This document shows, piece by piece, positions 13,201 to 24,342 of a DNA stretch of 64,000 bases. The DNA is from Cryphonectria parasitica EP155. Lineage: Eukaryota > Ascomycota > Sordariomycetes > Diaporthales > Cryphonectriaceae. The stretch is taken from assembly GCF_011745365.1 (NCBI RefSeq), contig NW_024468917.1, forward strand, positions 1,550,001-1,614,000, read 5' to 3'. Each line of letters starts with the position of its first letter. Position 1 is the first letter of the stretch. Position numbers and translations under genes: made by a program. The notes beneath the pieces were generated by a model, which was not told the DNA's origin, searched no databases, and saw only the letters and a list, made by a program, of their open reading frames with translations.

Positions 13201-13715
13201 TCAGGGTCAAGGATGTGAGTGCATGCTTTCACACACACAAAATTCTCTGGATACACACCTTGAATGATCTTCAGGGATGGGATGAACCTCGGGTTGACCT
13301 GCTTCTTGGCCTCGATCTCTGCGTGGAGGCTCTCACGAATCCTCTTGGCGATGGCAGTGCCATCGATCTTGACGGCCCCCATAGCTTGTTTCGATGAAGA
13401 GTGTGCCTTGCCGAGTGCGTTCTGTGATGCAAGAGGCGAAAGGTGTGAGGTGGAGGTCCTCTTCCTGGTGAATGAAGGACGTAGTAGAAAAGGACCGGCA
13501 CTGGGAGCAGACAAATTATGAGCCGTAAATCTCCGAACCGGGGCAGCAGCACGAGTAGGAGCTCGAGGGTGGCAGAATCGCGGGGCTCCGGTCCGGGCGG
13601 CTAGATTTGCAGAAACCGTCTTTATCTGGGCTTGTTGTTGGGCCCTCTGACCGCCGCCACTGACGCGCCTTTGCATTGATGCCAGGTGCTGCCTGGCGGA
13701 TGAGCAAGAGGCCAT
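10236..13715 (-). CDS. C1-tetrahydrofolate synthase, trifunctional, mitochondrial-type presequence
   Basis: Five exons on the minus strand (13259-13715, 13137-13157, 13021-13058, 10424-12954, 10236-10344) encode 1051 aa. The enzyme is methylenetetrahydrofolate dehydrogenase, methenyl-THF cyclohydrolase and formate-THF ligase in one chain, interconverting one-carbon units for purine, thymidylate and formyl-Met synthesis. The dehydrogenase/cyclohydrolase part has the catalytic Tyr162 and Lys166 ([10 protein letters not shown]), VQLPLPQ near 209 and [12 protein letters not shown]. The ligase part has the ATP loop TPLGEGKST near 485. The chain ends GEIDGLF, as is typical. Residues 1-111 are Arg/Ser/Ala-rich with no acidic cluster, as in a mitochondrial presequence. 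A second ATG at 13382 ([15 protein letters not shown]) would give a 940-residue cytosolic-length enzyme. An in-frame ATG at 13808 is an alternative start but does not look like a presequence. The gene corresponds to yeast MIS1/ADE3. Confidence 0.93.
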
Positions 13716-14712
13716 GACTGTTTGTTCTATCTTAATTTTCCGTATGGAGATGATGGACGAGACGGATGAGAGGCTCGATGATGGGCACGATAGCTGATGA
13801 TCCTTCAATGGCTCATCAAGAATGGACGGTGACTCAAAGGAACAAGGAAGGTAAAGTCTCCAGGTAGTCGCGTCCGCAGATGATTTTGACTATGACTCGA
13901 TTAGGGCTCTAGTAACCCTTGCGTCTTCAGACTGAGAGAGCAAGAAAAAGAAGAAAAAAAGCAGATCAGAAACTGTCCAATGCTCCACACAGCAGGTAGA
14001 GGGGATACTAAATGCATAATGTATTCGATTGAGATGACATGAGACGGAGAGGAGAGAAGAAGAAAAAGAGAAGGCGGGCAGAAGGGCATCACAGTGTCAA
14101 GTCATGGTCACCCGAGCCGTGCTGGAGGAAAAAGCCAGTCCGACTCCCAAAAGAGGAGTGACCAATTGAACATTCAGGGGGCCTGTTTCGATGACTGATA
14201 TTTACGAGATGAATATGCCTTGTCCGGGTGGAGTTCTGAAGCCGTACTACCTGGTAGATGCAAGTGTGCCTGTGAACAGGTTGAAACGAAGAGGGTAAAG
14301 TATGCGTCACATCGACCGACACCACCACCCTCTCCGAACCCAGGGCTGTTGTTGTTTGGGTGAGCGTTTGTGTGGGATGGAGCATTGAGTGCAGGGTTAG
14401 GGTTGTCTTACCAAAACCAGAAGGCGGTGAAGGAGGAAAGGGCATGTCTCCCCATCTCGAGGGCAGGGCAGGCAAGGCACCAGTTCCAAATAGGACCCAG
14501 GCCAAAAAGAAATCCAAACCGCACACAATGCCCCACTATCATCAGCTTTGTCCCATTCCCAACTTCTGCCACCCAAAAGACGACAACCCGATCCGTACAT
14601 AAATCCCACCAACGAACCACCTGTCCTCGACCATCACCCTTACCTGCTCCCTCGATATCGAGACAAATTTACCTAGACAAGATATTCGAGAGACAGCCAT
14701 AACCCTGCCAAC
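13716..14712. promoter_or_regulatory. divergent promoter region, one-carbon gene / eIF3i
   Basis: About 1 kb between the divergent start codons of the C1-tetrahydrofolate synthase (minus) and eIF3i (plus). It has pyrimidine/purine-rich tracts on both flanks, for example 13930-13965 and 14040-14075. No TATA box is clear for either gene, as is common for housekeeping promoters. Confidence 0.5.
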
Positions 14713-15970
14713 ATGAGGCCCATTCTCCTTGCGGGCCACGAACGTGCCCTCACACAAATCAGGTACATTTCCCCCTCCCACCACCCGCCAACCATAATCT
14801 TCTCGACCCGCCAAATGTGCCAAAAGGGCCACTCAACCCATCTCTCACGGTCGTCCAGTATCGTGTTGTCCCTGCTGACACAAGCTCTCTTCCTCCCCCA
14901 CCACAGATACAACCGTGATGGCGACATCATCTTCTCTACCGCCAAGGATCAACATATCTGCGCCTGGTTCTCCCACAATGGCGAGCGCATGGGTACATAC
15001 CACGGCCATCAGGGTGCCATCTGGACCGTCGACGTCGACCCGACCTCTACTGTCATCGCGTCAGGCTCCGCTGACAACACCATCAAGCTGTGGGAGGTCC
15101 AGACCGGCAAGTGCCTGATGACCTGGGACTTCCCCACCGCCGTCAAGCGCGTCGAGTTCTCCGAGGACGGCACCAAGCTGCTGGGCGTCACCGAGAAGCG
15201 CATGGGCCATCTGGGCACCATCGTCGTGCTCGACGTCAACTGCGATCCGACCGCCGAGCAGAACCCTGAGAAGGTCCTAACTATCGTCTGCGACGAGAGC
15301 AAGGCCACCGTTGCCGGCTGGAGCTACCTGTCCAAGTACATCATCGCCGGCCACGAGGACGGCTCCGTCAGCCAGTACGACGGCAAGAACGGCGACCTCA
15401 TCTACAACATCCCCGTCCACGAGCTCGGCTGCCAGGTTACGGACCTGCAGTGGAACCCAGACAGGACCTACCTCATCACCGCAAGCAAGGACAAGACCGC
15501 CAAGCTCATCAGCGCCCGTGACCTCGAGGTGCTCAAGACCTACCCCGCAGACACCCCTCTGAACAGCGCCGCCATCACTCCCAAGAAGGACTTTGTCATC
15601 CTCGGTGGTGGCCAGGCTGCCATGGACGTCACCACCACCTCTGCGAGGCAGGGTAAGTTCGAGGCCAGGTTCTACCACAAGGTCTTTGAGGAGGAGGTTG
15701 GACGTGTCCGTGGACATTTCGGTCCTTTGGTAAGTGTTTCTTCCTGTGGCGGTGTCCCTTATTGCTCCTTACTGCTACTGTTCCTCACGTCTTCCCCTTC
15801 CCTTCTGCTCACACCTTGATTACTTTCAGAACACCGTCGCAGCAGACCCCACCGGCAAGGGCTACGCATCCGGAGGAGAGGACGGTTACGTGCGCGTGCA
15901 CCACTTTGACAAGGGCTATTTCGACTTCCTGTACGAAGCCGAGAGGGAACAGCTCAACAAGCTGTCGTGA
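14713..15970 (+). CDS. TIF34: eukaryotic translation initiation factor 3 subunit I (eIF3i, TIF34)
   Basis: Three exons (14713-14762, 14907-15729, 15830-15970) give 337 aa, the usual length for this WD40 propeller. The start is right for the family: [16 protein letters not shown] leads into [15 protein letters not shown]. Successive WD repeats are visible, including [12 protein letters not shown] with [46 protein letters not shown], and the last blade [15 protein letters not shown]. eIF3i binds eIF3b and eIF3g in the eIF3 complex, which supports scanning and 43S recruitment in the cytoplasm. Both introns (144 and 100 nt) have canonical GT-AG ends. The gene is divergent from the one-carbon gene and converges with the ISWI gene. 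Confidence 0.95.
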
Positions 15971-16758
15971 TCTCTTAGATACTGCGCAATGGGGAATTGG
16001 CGGGGAAGGGAAGAAGAAGAGGAAGAGATTTCCTTGTCAAAATTTCAGGGGCATAGAAATCAGGCGTTCTCGGCAAAAAAACTATTGCAGGTTCACGGGA
16101 TGGGATTGCGAATGTTAGGATTTGATATCATGAACCAGAAGTTGATTCAAAGTCATCTAATGAGCATCCTGATACCGGAGCTGATTGTGCTTGGTCAACA
16201 GAAACGAGGCATGTAGGCTGGGGAGGGGGGATCAGGCTTTGGGGGTAAGAGGTGAAACGAGAGCAGATGGAGGCCGCGGCGGTTGGCAAGAGACGCGCGA
16301 GATTTCCGCCGCGGACCACAAGGAATCAGGCCTTCTTAAGGACAGGCCGTTCGGGTTGCAGAAGCAAGTTTATGATAACAAGTCATTTCTCTGTCTTCTC
16401 GTGTGTGCGTGCGTGTGAAGGTAGTCGACGGACGGTGCATTTGAATGACAACAGCAGAAATCCATTGACGCCAACTAGACATACTGATCTACCCGTCTCT
16501 GTTCTCAACAAAAGCCAACGCCCCCCAGTCGTTCCCATCTAACACTGTGCGACTTTTTCTGTCCTCCAGCAATATGATGTAGATGAAAACCCCCAACTCC
16601 CGTGAACTCCGCAAGCCCAGGAGGAGTCTTCTCTAAACAGAGACAGCATGAGCAGTCACTCGCCCACTCGCTCCGAACCTGTATCTCAACCTCGCCCTGC
16701 TCCTCTAGACTGGCCACAGATAGGAGAAAGAAAATACAAGGAACAGTAGTCCGACAGC
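15971..16758. other. convergent 3' intergenic region
   Basis: About 0.8 kb between the stop codons of eIF3i (plus) and the ISWI gene (minus). It presumably contains both 3' UTRs. No further gene is supported. Confidence 0.6.
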
Positions 16759-19700
16759 TTATTTCTTCTTACCCTTGCCCTTGGCCTTGGCGGTCGATTG
16801 ATTCGAGGCTACGCTTGAGGCGCGGGAGGGCGCAGCGGAGCTGCCCTTGGACTTGACATTATCAAGAGCCTTATTCTATTCACTTAATTAGTGGCCGCTT
16901 TACCAAGAAGTGAGAACTGCTTAACGTACCTTGACACCGTTGGACGACTTCGCCTTCTTCTTGACCGGAGCTCCGACAACGCTATCGTCGTCATTCTCTT
17001 CATCCTCCAGTTCGCGCTTCTGCTTGCCGTTGACCCCGTTTGCGGACGGCTTGATATCTTCGAATTCCTTGACTATCGTGGTGAGTAGGGTGGTGCATCG
17101 CCGCTTGAGCTCATCCGCCGTGCGGCTTAGGAAGAACCAGTCAAAGCGGAACAGAGGGCTCTCCCGGATCTCGTCGCGAATGATGTCGTAAATACCCTCC
17201 TTGTCCAAGCCGTGCTTGTCCAGTTGCACTAGCAAGAACCTGTCCTCCTCCTCGCTGTAGACCTTCTTGTTTGTAGTGCTGACAGAATAATTGATCCTCA
17301 ATTGCTGCAGAGGTACACGGTAGAGTGACATCTTCTTCCGTAGCGTCTTGCGCTGGTGCTCGATCTTCTTCAGCTTCTCCTCGCCGTCCTCGATGTGTTT
17401 GATAAACTTTTGCCAGTCCGAAATCTCCTTGTACCGCTGCCAGAACACCTTTGCGTACTGCTTGATCTCAGCAGCATTCTTGTTCTGGCATTGCTGCGCG
17501 ATACCCTCATAATTGTTTCGACCGTAAGTATGAGAGCCGTTGATGAACTGCTGGAAGTCACGGCGATTCCATGACTCAAAGCCCTCCTTGGCCAGCTCTT
17601 CTTTCTCTGCCAGTTCCTCCTCATTCAGGGCCGTAGCCTCGTCGATGATATGCTGTTCAAGCTCTTGGTCCATCTTGCGAGTGTCCAGCGTGTCCTCGTC
17701 GCCGTCTGATAGGGGAACTTTGTATCCTATCTCTTTTCGATAGAATGCAGTCTCCCGCTCTTGAAGTTCTTTCAACCTCGTGGGGTAGAACTGGTAGTCT
17801 TGGATAGAGATCTGCCGTGGTGCTCGTGGGGCCTTGGGCTTGGTGTCGGCCGTGCGACCACCGGTCTGCAGAGCCTGCTTGTAGTACTTGTCTATCGAGT
17901 AGAACTGCTCCTTTCGCTCTCGCTTGGCAGGGTTGATCCAATTGATGCCAATGTCCTTTTTGGCGTTGGTGAAATCCTTGCCGTTCCATTCGTAGGCCGA
18001 CTCCGAGCTGAACTTCTGAAGATCATCAAGACCAAGTTTCTCGTACTTGGCATTCAGTTCTTTGGTTCGATTTTCGCCGGCTGCCAGGATGGCGTCAATG
18101 TCATCCTCCGTCATGGCAGCACCCTTCTCTGCGACAACACCGGTGGCACCCTTGGTCTGGAAGACGTTCTCCGCACCATGCTGGATCATTGACAACAGCT
18201 CGTCTTTATTCGCCGCAGCTTTCGCCGCGTTCTGGGCACGACCCTGCTGGATGACGAGCTGGTCAAGACGCAGCTTTTGTGCAGCACGCTCGAGAACCTT
18301 CTCTTCGATCGCATTGTCTGTCACAAATCTGTAGACAACGACCTGCTTGGTCTGGCCGATACGATGAGCCCGGTCCATGGCCTGCAGGTCGGCCTGAGGA
18401 TTCCAGTCACTATCGAAAAGAACGACAATGTCAGCCGTTGTGAGGTTGATACCGAGACCACCTGCACGCGTTGTGAGGAGGAAGATGAACTTCTCGGAAT
18501 CGGGCTTGTTATAGTCATCAATCGCAGCAATACGATCCTCATGGGCCGTGCTCCCGTCAATTCGGCAATACTTGTATTGCCTGAAAACACAGTAATCCTC
18601 GAGAATGTCGAGGAGACGACTCATTTGGGAGAAGATCAGGACGCGACTGCCTTGTTTTTGGAGTCGCTTCAGGAGCCTGTCCAAGACGAGCATTTTGCCA
18701 GCGTTGAAGACGAGATGCTCGTCGGTCGTATAGGGAGGACCCGGCTCAGCTCCTTCGAACAGATAAGGATGGTTGCAGCACTTCCGCAGTTGCATGACAA
18801 TATTCAACAGGCGCGTCTTGGACTCCTTCTTGCCGCCGGCCCCGTTCACGGCGTCAATGTCCTTCTCTAGGATCTTTTGATACCACTTGACCTGCATTTC
18901 TGACATGCCGACGTAAAGATTAACCTCTTGCTTCGGGAGGAGGCTCTTCTCGACGTCTGCCTTGACACGCCGCAGCAAGAAGGGTCGTAGAACACGGTGC
19001 AGCTGTTGAACAACAGTATCCTGGTCACGATCCTGCCCAGAAAACCACTGGTCGAATGCTTCAGAGTCGCCAAAGACATCAGGGAGTAGGAAGTTGAGCA
19101 ACGCCCACAGCTCGTGAAGGTTGTTTTGAAGTGGGGTACCCGTGATCAACAGGCGGTTGCGCGAGTTGAAAAGCCTAATGACTTGGGCGAGCGAGGACTC
19201 CTCGTTCTTGATACGGTGGGCCTCGTCAATGATGATGTACTCCCAAGCAAATTGCTTCAGATGGGACTTCTCGCGGAGAATCATTTCGTAGCTTGTGATG
19301 CAGACGTCAAAGGACTCGTCCTTCAGTCTGTCCTGGATGAGTTTTGCTCTCTCCTCCTTGGCACCTTGAAGTACCAGCACGTTGACCTCGGGAGTCCACC
19401 TGGCAAATTCTCGCTTCCAGTTATCCAAGGTAGACTTGGGGACTGTGATGAGGTGCGGTCCGGTAATGCCCATAATGTGTCGCAGGTAGCCGAGAAAAGA
19501 TATTGTCTGCAGAGTTTTGCCAAGGCCCATTTCGTCGGCCAGAATGCCCGAGATTCCATTCTCATGCAACGAGATCAGCCAGTTGAGACCCGCGACCTGG
19601 TAGTCCCTCATCTGGCCTTTGACGAAGGGCGGCGATTCCCGGAAGACTGTCTCAGCAGAGCCACCCTGCTTCTCATCTTTCAGAAGCTCCGCGTCTTCCT

Positions 19701-20346
19701 CTGCTTCGGTCCGACGAGTTCTTCCTTGAGCGCCGCCTTGACGGTTCGCGGCCTTTTTGGATTTCGCCTGCTCTGCATTCTGGCGATCTATCTCCTCCAT
19801 GATCTCGCGGATCTTGGGGTTCGGGTTCGTTTCGATGAAGTGACGGAAGAGATCTGTGAGACCGAGAAGGTAGCGGAAACGCCGAAGAGAATCATCTTCC
19901 TGTAATTTCGATTGGTGTCAGATCCAGCATCAATATCATCTGCAAGTTGGCTTGCTCAAACAGGAAATGGTAACTCGTACCTTGGACTCGCCCAGCCTGT
20001 CATGCTTCTTGCCAAAGATGCTTCGTCGCAGCTGGTTGGCTTCCGAGCGTCGTTTTCGGCCGTCTGGCACTGCGTCCCCGAAAACACTGCTGGCTGTAGT
20101 GTTTGGGTTGGTGTCGGAGTCAGTGTAGTCCGGGGTCTCATCAACATCCTGCTCTCGAAAGTCAGCTTTGCGCGGGTTTGCGTTGCTCAGTCGCAACGTG
20201 CAGACAGGCAGAAATTCCAGACGGATGTCATTTACTTCACTAAGAAATAGAATACGTACCATTGAATCATTTACGTTCCTCCCATCGTCGGAAGCTTCAT
20301 GCATTGACGCGTCAGTGTCGTCGTTGGCTTTTGGCCTCGGAGCCAT
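16759..20346 (-). CDS. ISWI-family chromatin-remodelling ATPase
   Basis: Four exons on the minus strand (20260-20346, 19981-20151, 16930-19899, 16759-16869) give 1112 aa, the normal ISWI length. The enzyme uses ATP to slide and space nucleosomes. The SNF2 ATPase has DEMGLGKT at 208-215, the DEAH box at 311-314, [16 protein letters not shown], and the second lobe motifs [21 protein letters not shown]. The HAND-SANT-SLIDE module follows: [20 protein letters not shown] marks SANT, and [19 protein letters not shown] marks SLIDE. The acidic N-terminus ([16 protein letters not shown]) and a KR-rich linker before the ATPase fit AutoN-type regulation known in ISWI. The C-terminus is Lys-rich (KKKAKSS, then KGKGKKK in the last small exon). 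Intron 1 is 108 nt and has no in-frame stop. It could be the ISW1- or ISW2-type paralogue; the two cannot be separated from this window alone. Confidence 0.95.
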
Positions 20347-22833
20347 GTTGGGAGGTCGTAGCCGAAGGGACTCTTAACGCGCCTAGACGCGCCGAAAAAA
20401 GTGAGCTGGAAGGTATGCGTGCTTCTCTTGGATGATCGCACGTGGCTTTGTGATAATTATAGGGTTGGTTTGTGGAGGATTACGACGGCTTTGATCTTGG
20501 GTTGGAATTAGTCGCGGGTGCGAGGTCGAAAAGTTGAGAAGTGGTGGTCGAGGTAGAAGAGGAGGAGTAGCAGTTAAGTGCACTACAAAATTCCGAACGC
20601 GAGTCGCAGTGCTGCGGGATAGGGGCGCAGGGATGCTTACTACGGCAGGCACGCTAACGTGAATAGAGATGTGCGGCTCCAAAGGCTTCTCTGCCGCAGT
20701 ACATGGAACGAAGGCAACTGAGCATCCTGCCTCGTACTCAGTATAGGGCACCGCCGTCTGAATCTCATTATTAAAACACAACTCAGCAGGTATTGACTCG
20801 CGAGGGCTGTGATTGTCTGGCTTCCAGTCTCTGAGCCCTGCGGACTCTTCACAAGGCTATGACGCATGCCACTTTCATAAGACTTACAAGGCTATGAAGT
20901 AGGACACCATTTCTCGAACTGTAGCGAAATAGCAACATCTCTTCAAGGGCATGAAAAATCAGTCTCGTGTCATGTTGTATTCGATAGTTAGATGTCCAGC
21001 TCTTGTACAGAAAGTTCCTTGTGGGGTAAATTCACAAAAAAGCACCCAAAAAAGGACAGTGCGAGCAGCGCAGTGTATTTGCAGCTGTGCATATACGATA
21101 AAGCCACCATTTTCTAGCTGCTGAATAACCTTCCCATATCATATTGCTGAGAACATTGCAACACCAACTCGTTTAATTCAATTTCCAATGGCAGCTGTCC
21201 TCGTCGCAAGGAAAATGGTGTATGTTCACTGACAGGATGCACCTGAGTGATGTTACAAGCCGATGTTGTCCAAGCGATAAGAGGAAATGGCTGATAAGAC
21301 TTTCTGCAGCCCCCACCATGAGCAAATGACGTTGGTTGTTTTTGTGTCTGAACAATAGGGTGGGACTGCCTACAACTGATGAATACTGTTGCTTCACTGG
21401 GCTTACAGGGCTAGACAGCCTGAAAGGTTCAACGCAGAAATGGTAAATGAGAGAGGGACTGTCACATATTTCAACAACTTGAGCAGACTTATATCAGTCC
21501 TGGAGTAAGGATACAACAAGGACTCTCCCAACACACACAAATTCTTCTGTCAAAGCTCTCGTGATAAGGAGAAGCACAATCAAAGTAGAAAATTCTGAGC
21601 CCTGCACTCCAGGGCTTTTGTTGAGGCCAATAATTCCCCCGTATTCATTAGAAGAACATTTTCAGCATTACTTATAGCAACTCCTGGAAAATCTTTAGCA
21701 CATGTCTCCTCCCTTTTGCTAAATTACTAACCTTACTAACCTTCTTGGAATTATCTCCTCTGTTACCACGACTAAGCGAGGTGGCAGCGGCTTCAATTCA
21801 CAGGCGCAGCAAACTCTACGCTGCTCAAAGTCATGACCATAAGAACAAACAAGCTTGAGCAAGACAGATGCTCAATATCTGTCCTATGATGTGTCGAACC
21901 AATTTTTTGCTTCTGGAGCTTGGACAAGGAGGAGGAAAGTGTAAAAGGGTTGTGAGGGGAGGAGGCGACATTCATTTTCTGTTAAGGCTGACAGTTGACA
22001 GGAGCCAGTCATTCTGCTACAGGGTTATACAGGGCCTGCAGCCTTCCAAGCTCGAAGCGCAAGGTTACAGAGGTACCTCCAGCTCCGAGGTTTCTCGCTG
22101 CCCTGACGTCCCACCCGAAGCGAGCGCAGAAACTGCGCCAGACGACGACTCGTGGCTTCACACTGGGAAGGGGGCGATAAGTCAGGCCAGGCTGTCTTCT
22201 TCCCATCACCCTTCAGGTCTAACCACAAATTTAGTCACTCGCTTTCTTGGGGAGGAAAAGTTATGAATCTGTGGCTCACCCTCTCTCTCTCGCCATCGAG
22301 TTGCCAACATTGAGATCGAGATCCACTATAGATACAGTGGTAGATAGAACCGACAGGAACCGCCTAGGACCCGACAGAAGAGATACGTGAGTTTTACCCG
22401 CCGAGGTCCCGCACCTAAAACTCAAGGCCTTCTTCCTCTTTAGCCCCCGGTCTAGGTCAGATACTGGGATCCACACACGCAAACGCATTCACCACACTTG
22501 GCGCTGTGCCAACGCAAACCCAAGGGGCCCACATAGGCAGAAAAGCCCCGCCAGAATCTCATTTGCGCCTAATAAACAGTCATTTTCCCCATTTCACCTC
22601 GACTGGCAGCGTCACCGACAGACAAGACCACCTTTGTTCACCTCGGCGCCACCTCAGGAGACACCACCATCCCCTTGAGACGACAATTTAACGACAAGGC
22701 ACGACAAGACAAGACACCCCGCTCGGCGACGCACGACGCTCGACTGACGCACGACGTTATCACGACAGCCTCTCGCTCTCTCTTTTCACTGACGACCACC
22801 CCGCCTTTGGTCGGACAGATAGAACAAAAAGCC
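20347..22833. other. divergent intergenic region, no gene supported
   Basis: About 2.5 kb between the divergent starts of the ISWI gene and the poly-Q gene at 22834. The part from ~22260 to 22833 is C-rich with many ACGAC repeats and is probably promoter and 5' UTR of the plus-strand gene. Open frames in 20400-20870 (minus) look like chance. The middle (20900-21800) is AT-richer and featureless. Confidence 0.55.
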
Positions 22834-23643
22834 ATGGCCCACGAAGCGGCCCCCGAACAGCTGGTCGACGTCTTCCGCACAGCCGCGCTGTCTGTGACCA
22901 AGCTCTACAAGTCTTCGATCACAGCACAACAGAAGGCTCGCGCGGCTGGGTACCAGGACTGCCTCGACGACCTGCTGCAGTTCCTGGACAGGGAGCACCT
23001 CGGCCTCGACGATGGAGAAGGTTGGAAAATTAGGGCCTGGGCCAACGAGCGTCTAGAGGCACGAGACGGCTCGCCAGGGGCGACGGAGAGTGAGGATGAT
23101 TCAGAGAAGCCCGAGGCCATATCGTCGTCGTCGGCCCCCCAAACCTACGGGTCAGCGAGCACGTCGTCGATACGTCAGCCTCCCGCACAAGATCCACAAC
23201 AGCAGCAGCAGCAACAACAGCAACAACAACAATCGACACACTTGCAGACGGACACGCAGGCGGAGATGGAATCAGACACTCCGATAGTGGAGGAGGTGGA
23301 CGAGTCCGTTTCGGATCCCTCAGAGATTACCGTCCCGTCGCAGGAGTTCTTCAGCTTCCGCTCCTCGCACCCCTACCCCCAGGACGCGCAGAACCAGCTC
23401 AACATCGGCAACCTGCACCTCTCGGACAACCATACCCATGACAGCTCCAAGACAACGCCGCGGTCATCCCGCTCTGCACGTCATCACGGCGGGACCGCAC
23501 CACGGCGGCCTGTTCGGGTCCCCAGTCACCTCGGGCGTGGGGCGGGGAGCAAGCGCCACCTGAACTATGAGGAGTTGTTCGGACTGGCGAACCTCGGCCA
23601 GTTCAAAGATGGTGGTCCCGCTTCGAAACGTCGGCATCTCTGA
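22834..23643 (+). CDS. HAPSTR1/C16orf72-like protein with poly-Q tract
   Basis: A single exon from the ATG at 22834 encodes 269 aa. The frame is open upstream but has no ATG there. Residues ~10-75 (LVDVFRTAALSVTKLYKSS, then a Gln/Gly-spaced helix and DDLLQFLD) resemble the helical core I know from the HAPSTR1/C16orf72 family (TAPR1-like, DUF4588; human FQNAATAVTNLYKES). That family partners the HUWE1 ubiquitin ligase in animal stress signalling. The rest is Ser/acidic-rich and probably disordered, with a run of 12 Gln near residue 125. The C-terminus has the basic, family-typical ending GSKRHLNYEELF...SKRRHL, which may act in nuclear import. Family assignment comes from pattern memory. That it is an expressed fungal protein is more certain than the function. 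Confidence 0.7.
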   Translation: MAHEAAPEQLVDVFRTAALSVTKLYKSSITAQQKARAAGYQDCLDDLLQFLDREHLGLDDGEGWKIRAWANERLEARDGSPGATESEDDSEKPEAISSSSAPQTYGSASTSSIRQPPAQDPQQQQQQQQQQQQSTHLQTDTQAEMESDTPIVEEVDESVSDPSEITVPSQEFFSFRSSHPYPQDAQNQLNIGNLHLSDNHTHDSSKTTPRSSRSARHHGGTAPRRPVRVPSHLGRGAGSKRHLNYEELFGLANLGQFKDGGPASKRRHL

Positions 23644-24342
23644 TGAGTTTGGCATAATTGTCTATACTCATTTCCCTTTCTATTTTTTCTTGACACCGTC
23701 ACGCATGGGGGGAACAGGAAGATGGATATCAGCAGGGGCACATGGGGGGAGGGGGACTATTCGGCGCCGGCATTCAAGATACCTGTTACTTATCGTGGGA
23801 CAACATCACCTTGGAAGGGAGGGGTTTTGCGGAGATATAGAAGATAAAGACAGGGTTACCACTGGACCCTGTTGGTTAGGGCATCATGAAGGCGTACTGG
23901 TAAAGGACTGGAGGTACAAGATATCCCTGCCCTTCATCGTATACGGGGTTTCTTCATTTTGGTAGATACTGGAAGACAAATTAGGGCTTGCCAACTATAG
24001 CAACTATTTGTGTTTTCTGGAATCCCTGACAGCCCCGCACAAACATGCCAAGTGCCTTCTGTGCTGTCTATTCTCCTCTTTCTCCTGCTACTGTGTCTAG
24101 CCTTTTGTACAAATGGACGGTCTCACACGTACTTTGATATCATACCTTCTTCTATCCACAAGTTAGCTGTCAACAGACAACAAACATGCCATAATCCAGG
24201 AGACTGTCCGGAAGCCCAAAGACAAGTCTCCTCGATTATCCAACCCCCACGACACGCGAGAACGAAACGAGCATGAGCAACGTAGAATCATGAGTGGATT
24301 AGAGGAGGCAAGCAACGGGCATAACGTTCTCTACCATCAAAT
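23644..24342. other. tail-to-tail intergenic region
   Basis: About 0.7 kb between the 3' ends of the poly-Q gene and the DUF7703-like gene. It presumably holds both 3' UTRs. Nothing else is seen. Confidence 0.6.

Noticed and set aside
18277..19905. Plus-strand open frames of 197 and 263 codons
   Set aside because: They are antisense shadows of the ISWI ATPase exon.
20383..20781. 132-codon open frame on the minus strand upstream of the ISWI gene
   Set aside because: Low-complexity Pro/Thr/Ser composition, no splice or family support; more probably promoter/5' UTR.
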